A program made the translations under genes and the position numbers. 64,000 bases of DNA from Prauserella shujinwangii. Its GTDB lineage: Bacteria; Actinomycetota; Actinomycetes; Mycobacteriales; Pseudonocardiaceae. Positions 1 to 7,716 of this stretch are shown here, piece by piece. Location of the stretch: positions 310,001 to 374,000 of the forward strand of contig NZ_PVNH01000006.1 in the NCBI RefSeq assembly GCF_003001955.1, given 5' to 3'. Below the pieces are notes generated by a model that ran no database searches, was not told the origin of the DNA, and saw nothing but the letters and a program-made list of their open reading frames with translations. Every line of letters starts with the position of its first letter. Within the stretch, counting starts at the first letter, position 1.

Positions 1-78
1 CAGGACGTGGGCGAGCTTCTCGGGCGAACCCGCCGGCTCCGTCGTCGTGTCCGTCGTGTCCGTCGTGTCGCCTGTCAC
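1..78 (-). CDS. N-terminal fragment of an unidentified protein, cut by the left edge
   Basis: A GTG at 78-76 opens a frame that stays open to the left edge and encodes 26 residues: a Thr/Asp-rich start with a repeated Asp-Thr-Thr unit, then a segment ending in Lys-Leu-Ala-His-Val-Leu. A TACGCT box (positions 91-86, read on the minus strand) lies 7 nt before the GTG, the spacing seen at other apparently leaderless genes here, which supports a real divergent gene. The period-9 DNA repeat at about 40-70 is simply the coding of Asp-Thr-Thr. The family cannot be told from so short a piece. Confidence 0.45.
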   Translation of the reverse strand, partial: MTGDTTDTTDTTTEPAGSPEKLAHVL

Positions 79-204
79 GACTGCCAGCGTAAAGGCTCGC
101 CGCCGGGGCGGCCCCCGTCACCATGTGCCCGAAGGTGCCCACGGCGCGTGCCCCGGGCCGGTAACGTCACGGGGCACGTGGCCTGTGACGGGTGGGTGGG
201 CGAG

Positions 205-1341
205 GTGACCGGACAGACCGGTGAGTCCGCGCGGCTGCTGTGGCGGTTCGGCCGCCGCTACGCCGCCGCGCTGCGCGTGGCCACGCTGCTGCCCATCGGG
301 ACGATCGCCCTGCTGCGCGCGTCGCCGGAGCGGCTCCCCGCCACCGCGGGCGTGGTCGCCGTGGCCGCGCTGTGGACCTGCGGGTACGGCTGGTGGCTGC
401 GCAGGGCGAGCGGCCGGACCGGGTGGCGGCCGGTCGCCCTGGACACCGCGGTGCTGCTCGGGGTCGGCACGAGCGTGCTCTGGACCGACGCGCTGGCGGA
501 CACCAACTCGGCCTGGCTGCGGTTGCTCGTCACCTTCGCGTGCGTGACCGGCCAGTGGCACACCGCTCCGCTGACCGGCGCCGGGCTGGCGCTCGCCGCC
601 AACGGCGGGCTGCTCACGTTCCTCACGCTGGCCGGGGCGGGCCCCGGCGCGCTGCGCGCGCAGGTGTGGGCGCTGGTCGCCGCGGCCCTGTCCCGGGTGG
701 CGTGGATCCTGGTCGAGCGGGCCGCCCGGCGGGCCGACCGGGACGCCGCGGAGGCCGACCGGGCACGTCGCGAGGCCGCTGTCGCCGCGGCCGTGCGCGC
801 CGGCGAACGAGAGCTGGCCAACGCCCTGCACGACACCGCCGCCACGACGCTGCTCATGGTCGGCGCCGGGCAGGTGCGCGCGGACTCCCCCTGGCTGGCG
901 GCGCAGGCGCGCCGCGACCTGGACCGGCTGCGCTCCGACGGGGCCGCCGGGCCCGAACGGGCCGACCTGGTGGAGCTGCTGCGCACCGGCCTGGACGCGG
1001 GTCCCTTCACCGTCGAGTTCACCGGTCCGGACAGCCTGCCCCTGCCCTTCGCCGTCGCCAGGGCGGTCGCCGACGCGACCGGCGAGGCCCTCACCAACGT
1101 CCGCAGGCACGCGGGCACCGGCCGGGCCGTCGTCCGGCTCGACGGCGGCCCGGCCGGGCTGCGGCTCGACATCGCCGACGAGGGGGCCGGTTTCGTCGTC
1201 GGCGACGTCCCGGCCACCCGCCGCGGGCTGCGCGACTCCGTGCGCGGCCGGATGGACCGGATCGGCGGCACCGTGACGGTCACCTCCGCCCCGGGTGCGG
1301 GCACGCTCGTCCGGCTGGAATGGTGCGCCGATCATGGCTGA
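205..1341 (+). CDS. Two-component sensor histidine kinase
   Basis: Predicted membrane sensor kinase of about 378 residues. The N-terminal half (about 20-170) is strongly hydrophobic and should span the membrane several times. A dimerisation/phosphoacceptor helix follows, with His in the Leu-His-Asp motif near residue 209, then a GHKL ATPase domain with an N-box (Glu-Ala-Leu-Thr-Asn, about 294-298) and a G1 box (Asp-Glu-Gly-Ala-Gly, about 325-329). This fits the NarL/LiaS-type kinases that pair with LuxR-type regulators, and such a regulator lies two genes downstream. The start is uncertain: GTG at 205 is chosen because the upstream in-frame stretch is Arg/Cys-rich and unlike this family; GTG at 178 is an alternative. 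It overlaps the next gene by 8 nt. Confidence 0.82.
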   Translation: MTGQTGESARLLWRFGRRYAAALRVATLLPIGTIALLRASPERLPATAGVVAVAALWTCGYGWWLRRASGRTGWRPVALDTAVLLGVGTSVLWTDALADTNSAWLRLLVTFACVTGQWHTAPLTGAGLALAANGGLLTFLTLAGAGPGALRAQVWALVAAALSRVAWILVERAARRADRDAAEADRARREAAVAAAVRAGERELANALHDTAATTLLMVGAGQVRADSPWLAAQARRDLDRLRSDGAAGPERADLVELLRTGLDAGPFTVEFTGPDSLPLPFAVARAVADATGEALTNVRRHAGTGRAVVRLDGGPAGLRLDIADEGAGFVVGDVPATRRGLRDSVRGRMDRIGGTVTVTSAPGAGTLVRLEWCADHG

Positions 1342-2473
1342 GCGCACCGGCGCCGCGACGCGGGCCCGGCTGCACCACGGCCTGCGGATCGCGACGCTGC
1401 TGGTCGCCACGGCCATCGTGGGCGGTCTCGGCCTGACCAACCTGCTGCGGAACCTGGACCGCTACGAGTCCGCGACCGCGCAGCTCGTGGCGATCGCGGC
1501 ACTGGCCGCGGTGCTCGCCACCGACGCCGTGCTGGTGGTACTGCGCCGTCCGTGGTGGTCCCGGGCTCGCCTGCCCGCCGTGGCCGTGGTGCTCGCGGCG
1601 TCCGCGCTGTCCTACGCCACCCTCCCCGAGGGTCGGACATCGACCACTGTGGACTGGGCGTTCGGAGCCGCCAACTGGGTGGGGCTTGTCGTGCTGCTCG
1701 ACCGTCCACTGCGGAGCCTGCTGGCCTTCCTCGCGGCCCACGAGCTGACCGCGCTGCTGCACCTCCTGTCGCTGGAGGAACCGACCAGGGCGGCGCTGCT
1801 GCGGTTCGCCACCGGGTCGGTGAACGTGATCGGCTACCCGCTGTGCGTCGCCGTGGTGACCGTCGCGCTGCGCCGGATCGGCACCGCGGCGGCGCGGGCC
1901 CAGCGGGAGATCGAACAGGTGCGGACCGCGGAGGCCGTCGCGGTGGAGTCGCACCGGCGCCGCCGGCAACGGTTCGCCGAGCTCTCCGGCAGCACCGTGC
2001 CCCTGCTGGAAGGTCTCGCCGACGGCTCGCTCTCCCCCGCCGACACCGGCGTGCGACGGCGCTGCGCCATCGAGGCGGCGCGGATGCGGCGCCTGTTCGC
2101 GGAGATCGACACGGTCGCCGACCCGCTGCTGCACGAGCTGCGGCACTGCGCCGACATCGCCGACCGCAGGGGCGTGCTGGTCGACTTCGACGCACGCGGC
2201 CGGTGCCCCCCGTTGCCGGTGCCGGTGCGCCGGGACCTCACCGAGGCCGCGCTGGCCGCACTCGCCACGGCGGGCTCGTGGGCGCGCGTCACCGTCGTCG
2301 GTGAGCCCGCGCTCGTCTCGGTCAGCGTCGTGGCCGACTGCGGCGGGATCGCCCCGCCGGAGCCCGCGTCGGACGGGATCCGGGTGGAGACGTTCCGCGA
2401 CGACGACCTGACATGGATGGAGGTCACATGGCAGCAGCCGACCGGGTCACGGACCGGCAGATCACCGCGGTGA
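1334..2473 (+). CDS. Membrane protein resembling a degenerate sensor kinase
   Basis: A 379-residue protein with about four to five predicted membrane segments (residues 20-185), an Arg-rich coiled stretch (about 188-225) and a soluble C-terminal half. It lies between a true sensor kinase and a LuxR-type regulator, overlapping the first by 8 nt and the second by 46 nt, so translation of the three is probably coupled. The C-terminal half has the size and position of a kinase catalytic region, but I see no clear phosphoacceptor His, N-box Asn or glycine-rich G-box. It may be a pseudokinase or accessory sensor. Its N-terminal part (Leu-Arg-Ile-Ala-Thr-Leu-Leu) echoes that of the upstream kinase, suggesting duplication and decay. 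Confidence 0.7.
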   Translation: MAERTGAATRARLHHGLRIATLLVATAIVGGLGLTNLLRNLDRYESATAQLVAIAALAAVLATDAVLVVLRRPWWSRARLPAVAVVLAASALSYATLPEGRTSTTVDWAFGAANWVGLVVLLDRPLRSLLAFLAAHELTALLHLLSLEEPTRAALLRFATGSVNVIGYPLCVAVVTVALRRIGTAAARAQREIEQVRTAEAVAVESHRRRRQRFAELSGSTVPLLEGLADGSLSPADTGVRRRCAIEAARMRRLFAEIDTVADPLLHELRHCADIADRRGVLVDFDARGRCPPLPVPVRRDLTEAALAALATAGSWARVTVVGEPALVSVSVVADCGGIAPPEPASDGIRVETFRDDDLTWMEVTWQQPTGSRTGRSPR

Positions 2474-3108
2474 TCGTCGACGACCACGCCGCGATCGCCG
2501 CGGGCGTCCGAGCCTGGTGCGAACGGGCCACCCCGCCGATCGACCTGGTCGACGCCGAGGGCAGGCTCGCGTGGGTGTGGACCGGCCGCGGGGCGGCCGC
2601 CGACGTGGTCATCTTCGACCTCGAGCTGGTGCCGGGCAGACCCGACTTCGGCGCGCTCCGCAGGCTCGTGGACCACGGCCGCCGCGTCGTCGTCTACTCG
2701 CAGCACGCCGACAACGCGACCGCGATCAAGTGCGTCGACCTCGGCGCGCTCGCCTACCTCACCAAGCGCGAGGGCGCGGACCATCTCGTGCCCGCCATCC
2801 GGGACGCCGCGGCCGGCAGGCCGTACACCGCCCCGTCGCTGTCGGGGGCGCTCATGTCCGACAACGCACCCGACCGGCCCCGGCTGTCGACCCGGGAGAC
2901 CGAGGTCCTGCGGGCCTGGTTCGCGTCGTCGTCGAAGGAACTGGTCGCCAGGAAGCTCGACATCACCGTGAAGACGGTGGACACCCACATCGCCCGCGTG
3001 CGGGTGAAGTACGCGAACGCGGGCCGCGCGGCCCGGACCAAGAGCGACCTGGTCAGCAGGGCACTCGAGGACGGGCTCATCACGCTCGCCGAGCTGAACA
3101 CCCCGTGA
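2428..3108 (+). CDS. LuxR-family response regulator
   Basis: Response regulator of 226 residues. The receiver domain (about 12-130) carries the acidic Asp-Asp pair (residues 18-19), the probable phosphorylation site Asp64 in Ile-Phe-Asp-Leu, and a Lys near residue 113. A LuxR/GerE helix-turn-helix follows at about 152-215 (Ser-Thr-Arg-Glu-Thr-Glu-Val-Leu start; Lys-Thr-Val-Asp-Thr-His-Ile recognition helix). The start at 2428 is preceded by GGAGGT at 2418-2423. An ATG at 2413 is in frame, but it lies upstream of that ribosome site. Output gene of the preceding kinase operon. Family assignment is clear; signal and regulon are unknown. Confidence 0.9.
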   Translation: MAAADRVTDRQITAVIVDDHAAIAAGVRAWCERATPPIDLVDAEGRLAWVWTGRGAAADVVIFDLELVPGRPDFGALRRLVDHGRRVVVYSQHADNATAIKCVDLGALAYLTKREGADHLVPAIRDAAAGRPYTAPSLSGALMSDNAPDRPRLSTRETEVLRAWFASSSKELVARKLDITVKTVDTHIARVRVKYANAGRAARTKSDLVSRALEDGLITLAELNTP

Positions 3109-3249
3109 GCGGCCGGCGCGCCCGCGAACGCGACCGGACCGTGACCTGCCTGTCGGGTGTTCACCGGACAGTGGGACGCGTTCGCCGCTTCTAGACTCGG
3201 ACCGGTCGCGGCACGGTTCGCCGGGGGGGGTAGCGCGCCGTGCCGTGCG

Positions 3250-3283
3250 GGGTACCTGCCAGCCCGCGGGCTGGCAGGTACCC
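3250..3283. terminator. 34-bp perfect palindrome between convergent genes
   Basis: A 34-base sequence that is its own reverse complement: two 17-base arms meet at a CGCG centre, so RNA from either strand folds into a very stable hairpin. It lies between the rightward response-regulator gene and the leftward nucleotidyltransferase gene. No U-tract follows. The most likely role is a bidirectional terminator or mRNA 3'-end stabiliser. Confidence 0.7.
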
Positions 3284-3310
3284 GGTTTCGTCGCGGGGAC
3301 GAGCCGGGGC

Positions 3311-3886
3311 TCAGTGCCCGGCCAGGTCGGCCGGGGTGTCCACATCGGTCCCCCGGCCGAGGTCGCCGCACTCGACGAGCCGGACACCGGGCCGCCCGGC
3401 GAGCCAGCGGCGCGCGCCCCGGTCCCCCGCCGCGGTCGCGGCGATCCCGGGCCACCAGCGGCGCCCGAACAGCACCGGATGACCCGGCGACCCGGCATAG
3501 GAGGCCCGCGCCACCGCCTCGGGACCGGAGTGCGTCAGCAGGCGGGCGACCACACCCGGACCCACCCACGGCAGGTCCACCAGGTGCACCAGCGCCGCGT
3601 CCGGCTCCGGCTCCAGAGCGGCGAGCGCGCCCAGCCCGGCCCGCAGCGAGGCCCCCATCCCCTCGGCCCAGTCAGCCGCCTCCACGATCCGCACGCCGTC
3701 CGGCACCAGCGCCCGCGCCTCCGCCGCCCGCGCGCCGAGCACGACCACGACCGGATCGCAGCCGCCCTCGGCCAGGACCCGCGCCCCGCGCGTCACCAGC
3801 GCCTCCCCGGCCACCTCGACGAGCGCCTTCGGCAGCCCGAACCGGCGCCCCGCCCCGGCCGCCAGCAGCAGGCCCGCCGTCGTCAC
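3311..3886 (-). CDS. MocA/MobA-like nucleotidyltransferase
   Basis: A 191-residue NTP-transferase of the MocA/MobA group. It opens with the nucleotide-binding signature Leu-Ala-Ala-Gly-Ala-Gly-Arg-Arg-Phe-Gly followed by Pro-Lys, and has the metal-binding Asp-Leu-Pro-Trp segment near the middle. Relatives attach CMP to molybdopterin or act on other nucleotide-activated substrates. It starts with GTG at 3886, overlapping the stop of the IclR gene by 4 nt (GTGA), so it is translationally coupled to the last regulator of the pca operon. That context is odd for molybdenum-cofactor biology, and no xanthine-dehydrogenase-type gene is visible. The exact substrate is not assignable. Confidence 0.8.
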   Translation of the reverse strand: MTTAGLLLAAGAGRRFGLPKALVEVAGEALVTRGARVLAEGGCDPVVVVLGARAAEARALVPDGVRIVEAADWAEGMGASLRAGLGALAALEPEPDAALVHLVDLPWVGPGVVARLLTHSGPEAVARASYAGSPGHPVLFGRRWWPGIAATAAGDRGARRWLAGRPGVRLVECGDLGRGTDVDTPADLAGH

Positions 3887-4683
3887 CGGACCGCCGCCCC
3901 GGCCGGCGCGGTCATCGCCAGATCGTCGGAGATCCGCCGCGCCGCGGCGAGCAGAGAGGGCAGCAGCTCCGCGCGCACCGACTCGGGTGTGGTGCGGCTG
4001 GCGTGCGTGGACAGGTTGACCGCGGCGACCACCGCCCCGTGCCGGTCGTGGACCGGCGCCGCCACCGAGCGCAGCCCCTCCTCCAGCTCCTGGTCGACCA
4101 GCGCCCAGCCCTGCCGCCGGACCGCGGCCAGCTCCGCGCGCAGCTCGTCCGGCGAGGTGATCGTGCGCGCGGTGAACCGGGTGAACCGGGCCTGCCGCAG
4201 GTACTCCGCCAGCTCCGCCTCGCCGAGGCCGGCGAGCAGCACGTGCCCCATCGACGTGGCGTGCGCGGGGAACCGGGTGCCGACGTTGATGCTCACCGCC
4301 ATGATCCGCGACACGGCGACCCTGGCCACGTACACGATGTCGGTGCCTTCCAGCACGGACACCGAGCTGGACTCGTGCACCTCGGCGGACAGCCGCTCCA
4401 GGTGCGGCTGCGCCACCTCCGGCAGCGACAGGCTGGACAGATAGGCGTAGCCCAGCTCCAGCACGCGGGCGGTGAGCGAGAAGAACTTGCCGTCCGTGCG
4501 CACGTAGCCGAGGTCCGCCAGGGTCAGCAGGAACCGGCGGGCCGCCGCCCGGGTCAGGCCGGTGGCCTTGGCGACGTCGCTGAGCGTCAGGACCGGCGAT
4601 CCCGCGTCGAACGCCTTGATGACCGCCAGCCCCCGCTCCAGCGACTGCACGTGGTGCGCGCCCCGCTCACTGCCTTCCGCCAT
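3883..4683 (-). CDS. pcaR: IclR-family regulator of the pca operon (PcaR/PcaU type)
   Basis: A 266-residue IclR-family regulator. The N-terminal winged helix-turn-helix (about 10-70) contains Leu-Thr-Leu-Ser-Asp-Val-Ala-Lys and Thr-Arg-Ala-Ala-Ala-Arg-Arg-Phe. The C-terminal IclR effector domain (about 80-255) has Gly-Thr-Arg-Phe-Pro-Ala-His-Ala-Thr-Ser-Met-Gly. It lies 10 nt after pcaC, at the end of the operon it presumably controls. Family knowledge: PcaR/PcaU bind beta-ketoadipate or protocatechuate and recognise GTTCG-type dyads, and such dyads occur at 11353-11386. The ATG at 4683 is chosen because upstream in-frame codons run into pcaC. The symbol is by context and family, not by tested orthology. 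Confidence 0.85.
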   Translation of the reverse strand: MAEGSERGAHHVQSLERGLAVIKAFDAGSPVLTLSDVAKATGLTRAAARRFLLTLADLGYVRTDGKFFSLTARVLELGYAYLSSLSLPEVAQPHLERLSAEVHESSSVSVLEGTDIVYVARVAVSRIMAVSINVGTRFPAHATSMGHVLLAGLGEAELAEYLRQARFTRFTARTITSPDELRAELAAVRRQGWALVDQELEEGLRSVAAPVHDRHGAVVAAVNLSTHASRTTPESVRAELLPSLLAAARRISDDLAMTAPAGAAVR

Positions 4684-4693
4684 GGCACCCAAC

Positions 4694-5080
4694 CTATCCG
4701 GAGGGCAGCTCACCCAGCTCGGCCAGCGTGCGCTGCGCGATCGCGAACGCCTCGTTCGCCGCGGGCACCCCCGCGTACACCGCCGTGTGCAGCAACACCT
4801 CGGCGATCTCCTCCGGCGTGAGCCCGTTGCCCACGGCGGCGCGCACGTGCATCGGGATCTCGCCGTGGCAGTGCAGCGCGGTGAGCACGGCGAGCGTGAC
4901 GCAGCTGCGGGTGCGGCGGTCCAGACCGTCCCTGGTCCAGACCGAGCCCCACGCGGCCCGGGTGATGTAGTCCTGGAACGGCGCGGTGAACGCGGTGGTG
5001 CCCGCGACGGCCCGGTCGACGTGCTCGTCGCCGAGCACCTCGCGCCGCACGCGCATGCCCTCGTCGTGCCAGTCGCTCAC
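4694..5080 (-). CDS. pcaC: 4-carboxymuconolactone decarboxylase
   Basis: A 128-residue decarboxylase that converts gamma-carboxymuconolactone to beta-ketoadipate enol-lactone. It contains the family segment Leu-Ala-Val-Leu-Thr-Ala-Leu-His-Cys-His-Gly-Glu-Ile with the conserved Cys/His pair (about residues 70-74), followed by Gly-Leu-Thr-Pro-Glu-Glu-Ile-Ala-Glu and Leu-Leu-His-Thr-Ala-Val-Tyr-Ala-Gly. Its length is normal for a stand-alone PcaC. The GTG start at 5080 overlaps the pcaD stop by 4 nt. In many actinobacteria this activity is fused to PcaD as PcaL; here the two are separate but coupled. Confidence 0.93.
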   Translation of the reverse strand: MSDWHDEGMRVRREVLGDEHVDRAVAGTTAFTAPFQDYITRAAWGSVWTRDGLDRRTRSCVTLAVLTALHCHGEIPMHVRAAVGNGLTPEEIAEVLLHTAVYAGVPAANEAFAIAQRTLAELGELPSG

Positions 5081-5847
5081 CGGACCGCTCCGAGGTGTCC
5101 CAGGACCAGCTCGTTGACGTGCGCGGCCTGCTCCACGTTGGCCAGGTGGGCCGCTCCGGGCACGACCTCCAGCCGCGCCCCGGGCACCGCCTCGGCGATG
5201 CGCTCCCCGTGCCCGGCGGGCGGGGTCGCGGGATCGTCGGCGGCCGAGATCACGAGCGTCGGGGCCGCGATCTTCGGCAGGTCGTCGAGCACGTCCATCG
5301 AGCCGATCGCGTGACAGCAGGCCGCGTAGCCCTCGGCGGGCGTCGCCGCGGTCATGTGGTGGTACTCGCGGGCCAGCTCCGGGTGCCTGGCCCGCCACTC
5401 GTCGGTGAACCAGCGCTGGATGCTGGCGTCGGCGATGGCGGCCATGCCCTGAGTGCGCGCCTGGCGGGCCCGCTCCTCCCACATCGGCGGATCCCCCAGC
5501 CGCGGCGAGGTACAGCACAGCACGAGTCGGTCGATCCGGTCCGGCTCGTGGATGCCGAGCCACATGCCCGTCATGCCGCCGAGGGAGAGCCCGACGAAGT
5601 GCGCCCGCTCCACGCCGAGCGTGTCGAGCAGCTCCACCACATCACCCCCGAGGTCGGCGAGCGTGCAGGGCGCGTCCGGCACGGGCGTCCTGCCGTGCCC
5701 GCGCGGGTCGTACCGCACCACCCGGTACCCGGCCGAGGTCAGCGGGCCGACCTGCGGGTCCCACATGCTGAGGTTGCTGCCGATCGATCCGGAAAGGACC
5801 ACGACCTCGCCGTCGGCCGGGCCCTCGGCGACCTGGTTCACCCTCAC
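5077..5847 (-). CDS. pcaD: 3-oxoadipate enol-lactonase
   Basis: A 256-residue alpha/beta hydrolase that opens beta-ketoadipate enol-lactone to beta-ketoadipate. The nucleophile elbow reads Gly-Leu-Ser-Leu-Gly-Gly. An Asp near residue 208 in Ser-Ala-Ala-Asp-Asp-Pro-Ala-Thr and a late His in Gly-Ala-Ala-His-Leu-Ala-Asn complete the probable triad. The Tyr-Asp-Pro-Arg-Gly-His-Gly segment is typical of PcaD. The GTG at 5847 overlaps the pcaB stop by 4 nt and the 3' end overlaps pcaC by 4 nt, so translation runs through the chain. A GTG two codons further downstream (5841) is an alternative start. Confidence 0.93.
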   Translation of the reverse strand: MRVNQVAEGPADGEVVVLSGSIGSNLSMWDPQVGPLTSAGYRVVRYDPRGHGRTPVPDAPCTLADLGGDVVELLDTLGVERAHFVGLSLGGMTGMWLGIHEPDRIDRLVLCCTSPRLGDPPMWEERARQARTQGMAAIADASIQRWFTDEWRARHPELAREYHHMTAATPAEGYAACCHAIGSMDVLDDLPKIAAPTLVISAADDPATPPAGHGERIAEAVPGARLEVVPGAAHLANVEQAAHVNELVLGHLGAVR

Positions 5848-7181
5848 AGCCTCTCCTTTCGCTCGCGGTGCGCGGCCAGGGCCCGCTCGACGAAGACCCC
5901 GGCGCTGCCAAGGTAACCAGCCGGATCCAGCAGCTCGTCGATGCGGTCGGCGGACAGGTGCGCGCCCACCAGCGGGTCGGCGGCGAGCAGCTCCGCCAGC
6001 GGAGCCTCCCCGGCGGCGGCCCGGCGGCTGCACGCCGTCACCGCGTCGTGCGCCGCCAGCCTGCCCGCCACCGGCGCCAGCTCCGTCGTCACCCGCTCGG
6101 CGAGCAGCAGGCCGCCGCTGCGCTCCAGGTTCGCCCGCATCCGCGCCGGATCCGCGCGCAGCCGGTCCAGGCTGGTGCGCAACCAGTGCACGGCGGAGCC
6201 GGTGCCGCGCCACAGGTCGGTGAACGGGCGCCACTCGGCGTGCCAGGAGCCCGCCGCCCGCTGATGCTCGTGCGCCATGGCGGCGAACAGGTTCGCGGCC
6301 AGCCCCGGCGCCTGCCGAGCGCTCGCCAGCGCCGCGACCGCGGCCACCGGGTTGCGCTTGTGCGGCAGGGTCGAGGAGCCGCCGCTGCCCTCGGGGCCGT
6401 CCTCGCGCACCTCGGCCACGTCGGTCTCCGCCAGCAGGACCACCGAACCGGCCACGCCCGCCACCGCGCCTGCCGCCTCCGCGAGCCCGCCCGCGATGTC
6501 GGCGATCACCGTGCGGTCGGTGTGCCACGGCAGCACCGGCTCGGCCAGGTCCAGCCTGCGGCTCAGCGCGGCCAGCACCGCGGGCCCGTGCTCGCCGAGG
6601 GAGGCCAGCGTGCCCGCCGCCCCGCCCAGCTGCGCCGGGAAGCGCAGGCGGCGCAACCGGTCGGCGGCCGCGTCCAGCGACGTCAGCCAGCCCGCCACGG
6701 CCAGGCCGAACGTCACCGGCAGGGCGTGCTGCAGCAACGTCCGGCCGGCCTGCACCGTCCCGGCGTGGCCCGCGGCGAGACCGGCCGCCGCGTCGGCGGC
6801 CGCGTCGAGGTCGGCCAGCAGCGGGCCCAGCGCCCGCCGGGCGACCAGCATCGCCGCGGTGTCCACCACGTCCTGGCTGGTCGCGCCCCGGTGCACGTGC
6901 CGGGCCGCCTCCCCGCCGACCCGCTCGGTCAGCGCCCGCACCAGCGGCGCGGCCGGGTTGCCCACGCCCGGGGCGCGACCGCCGATCTCGGTGGCGTCGT
7001 AGTGCTCGGCGCGGCACTCCGCCGCGATGGCGTCGGCGTGCTCGCGCGGGACGAGACCCACGTCCGCCTGCGCGCCGGACAGCGCCGCCTCGAAGTCGAG
7101 CATGGCCTGCAGCCACGCCCGGTCGGCCACCTCGGCCGGCACCGGGCCCGCCGCCAGGATCGGGTCGAACAGTTCAGACAT
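5844..7181 (-). CDS. pcaB: 3-carboxy-cis,cis-muconate cycloisomerase
   Basis: A 445-residue member of the fumarase/aspartase superfamily that lactonises beta-carboxymuconate to gamma-carboxymuconolactone. The superfamily signature is present as Gly-Gly-Ser-Ser-Thr-Leu-Pro-His-Lys-Arg-Asn-Pro-Val (about 265-277), and the His-Arg-Gly-Ala-Thr-Ser-Gln-Asp-Val-Val-Asp segment (about 95-105) matches the second conserved region. The ATG at 7181 overlaps the pcaG stop by 8 nt. Fifth-to-sixth step context within an unbroken pca operon makes the assignment firm. Confidence 0.95.
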   Translation of the reverse strand: MSELFDPILAAGPVPAEVADRAWLQAMLDFEAALSGAQADVGLVPREHADAIAAECRAEHYDATEIGGRAPGVGNPAAPLVRALTERVGGEAARHVHRGATSQDVVDTAAMLVARRALGPLLADLDAAADAAAGLAAGHAGTVQAGRTLLQHALPVTFGLAVAGWLTSLDAAADRLRRLRFPAQLGGAAGTLASLGEHGPAVLAALSRRLDLAEPVLPWHTDRTVIADIAGGLAEAAGAVAGVAGSVVLLAETDVAEVREDGPEGSGGSSTLPHKRNPVAAVAALASARQAPGLAANLFAAMAHEHQRAAGSWHAEWRPFTDLWRGTGSAVHWLRTSLDRLRADPARMRANLERSGGLLLAERVTTELAPVAGRLAAHDAVTACSRRAAAGEAPLAELLAADPLVGAHLSADRIDELLDPAGYLGSAGVFVERALAAHRERKERL

Positions 7182-7716
7182 CGAAGAACACTGTCTCGCC
7201 CGCACCCTGCAGCCGCACGTCGAAGCGGTAGCCGTCCTCGGTCCGGGTGGCGATCAGCGTGTGCCTGCGCTCCTCGGGCACCGCCGCGAGCACGGGATCG
7301 TCGGCGTGCGCGTCGGCGTGGTCGGGGAAGTAGACGCGGGTGACGACCCGGTGCAGCAGCCCGCGGGCGAACACCGAGACGTCGATGTGCGGCGCCTCGT
7401 CCGGCAGCGCGCCGGGCAGCACCGTGCGGATGGCGTACTCGCCGTTGTCGTCGGTGGGGCACCGGCCGAAGCCACGGAAGCCGGGCTGAGCACCCCGCGG
7501 GTCGTCCGGGTGGTCGAAGCGGCCGTTCGGGTCGGCCTGCCACGTCTCCACCAGCGCGTCCGGCACCGGCGTGCCCGCGCCGTCGATGATCGTGCCGCGG
7601 ATCCACACCGCGCCGGGAGTGCCGTCCTCGACCACCGCGGGGCCGTCCGGCCACGGCAGGCCGAGCGAGAGGTAGGGACCGACGGTCTGCGACGGAGTGC
7701 TGCCGAGCCGGCTCAT
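7174..7716 (-). CDS. pcaG: Protocatechuate 3,4-dioxygenase alpha subunit
   Basis: A 180-residue intradiol dioxygenase subunit. It shares the fold and the Val-Glu-Thr-Trp-Gln-Ala-Asp-Pro-Asn-Gly-Arg motif with PcaH, but as usual for the alpha chain it lacks the full Tyr/Tyr/His/His iron-ligand set; it helps form the substrate pocket. The ATG at 7716 overlaps the pcaH stop by 4 nt, securing 1:1 coupled translation of the two subunits. Confidence 0.95.
   Translation of the reverse strand: MSRLGSTPSQTVGPYLSLGLPWPDGPAVVEDGTPGAVWIRGTIIDGAGTPVPDALVETWQADPNGRFDHPDDPRGAQPGFRGFGRCPTDDNGEYAIRTVLPGALPDEAPHIDVSVFARGLLHRVVTRVYFPDHADAHADDPVLAAVPEERRHTLIATRTEDGYRFDVRLQGAGETVFFDV

Noticed and set aside
40-70. 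Nine-base tandem repeat as a possible regulatory repeat
   Set aside because: On the minus strand it encodes a repeated Asp-Thr-Thr in the partial gene at the left edge, which explains it more simply.
118-1440. Long open frames opposite real genes, here and throughout the window
   Set aside because: They are rich in Arg, Pro, Gly and Ala, lack domains, and lie antisense or out of frame to genes with clear families. In DNA of this G+C content stop codons are rare, so such frames are expected.
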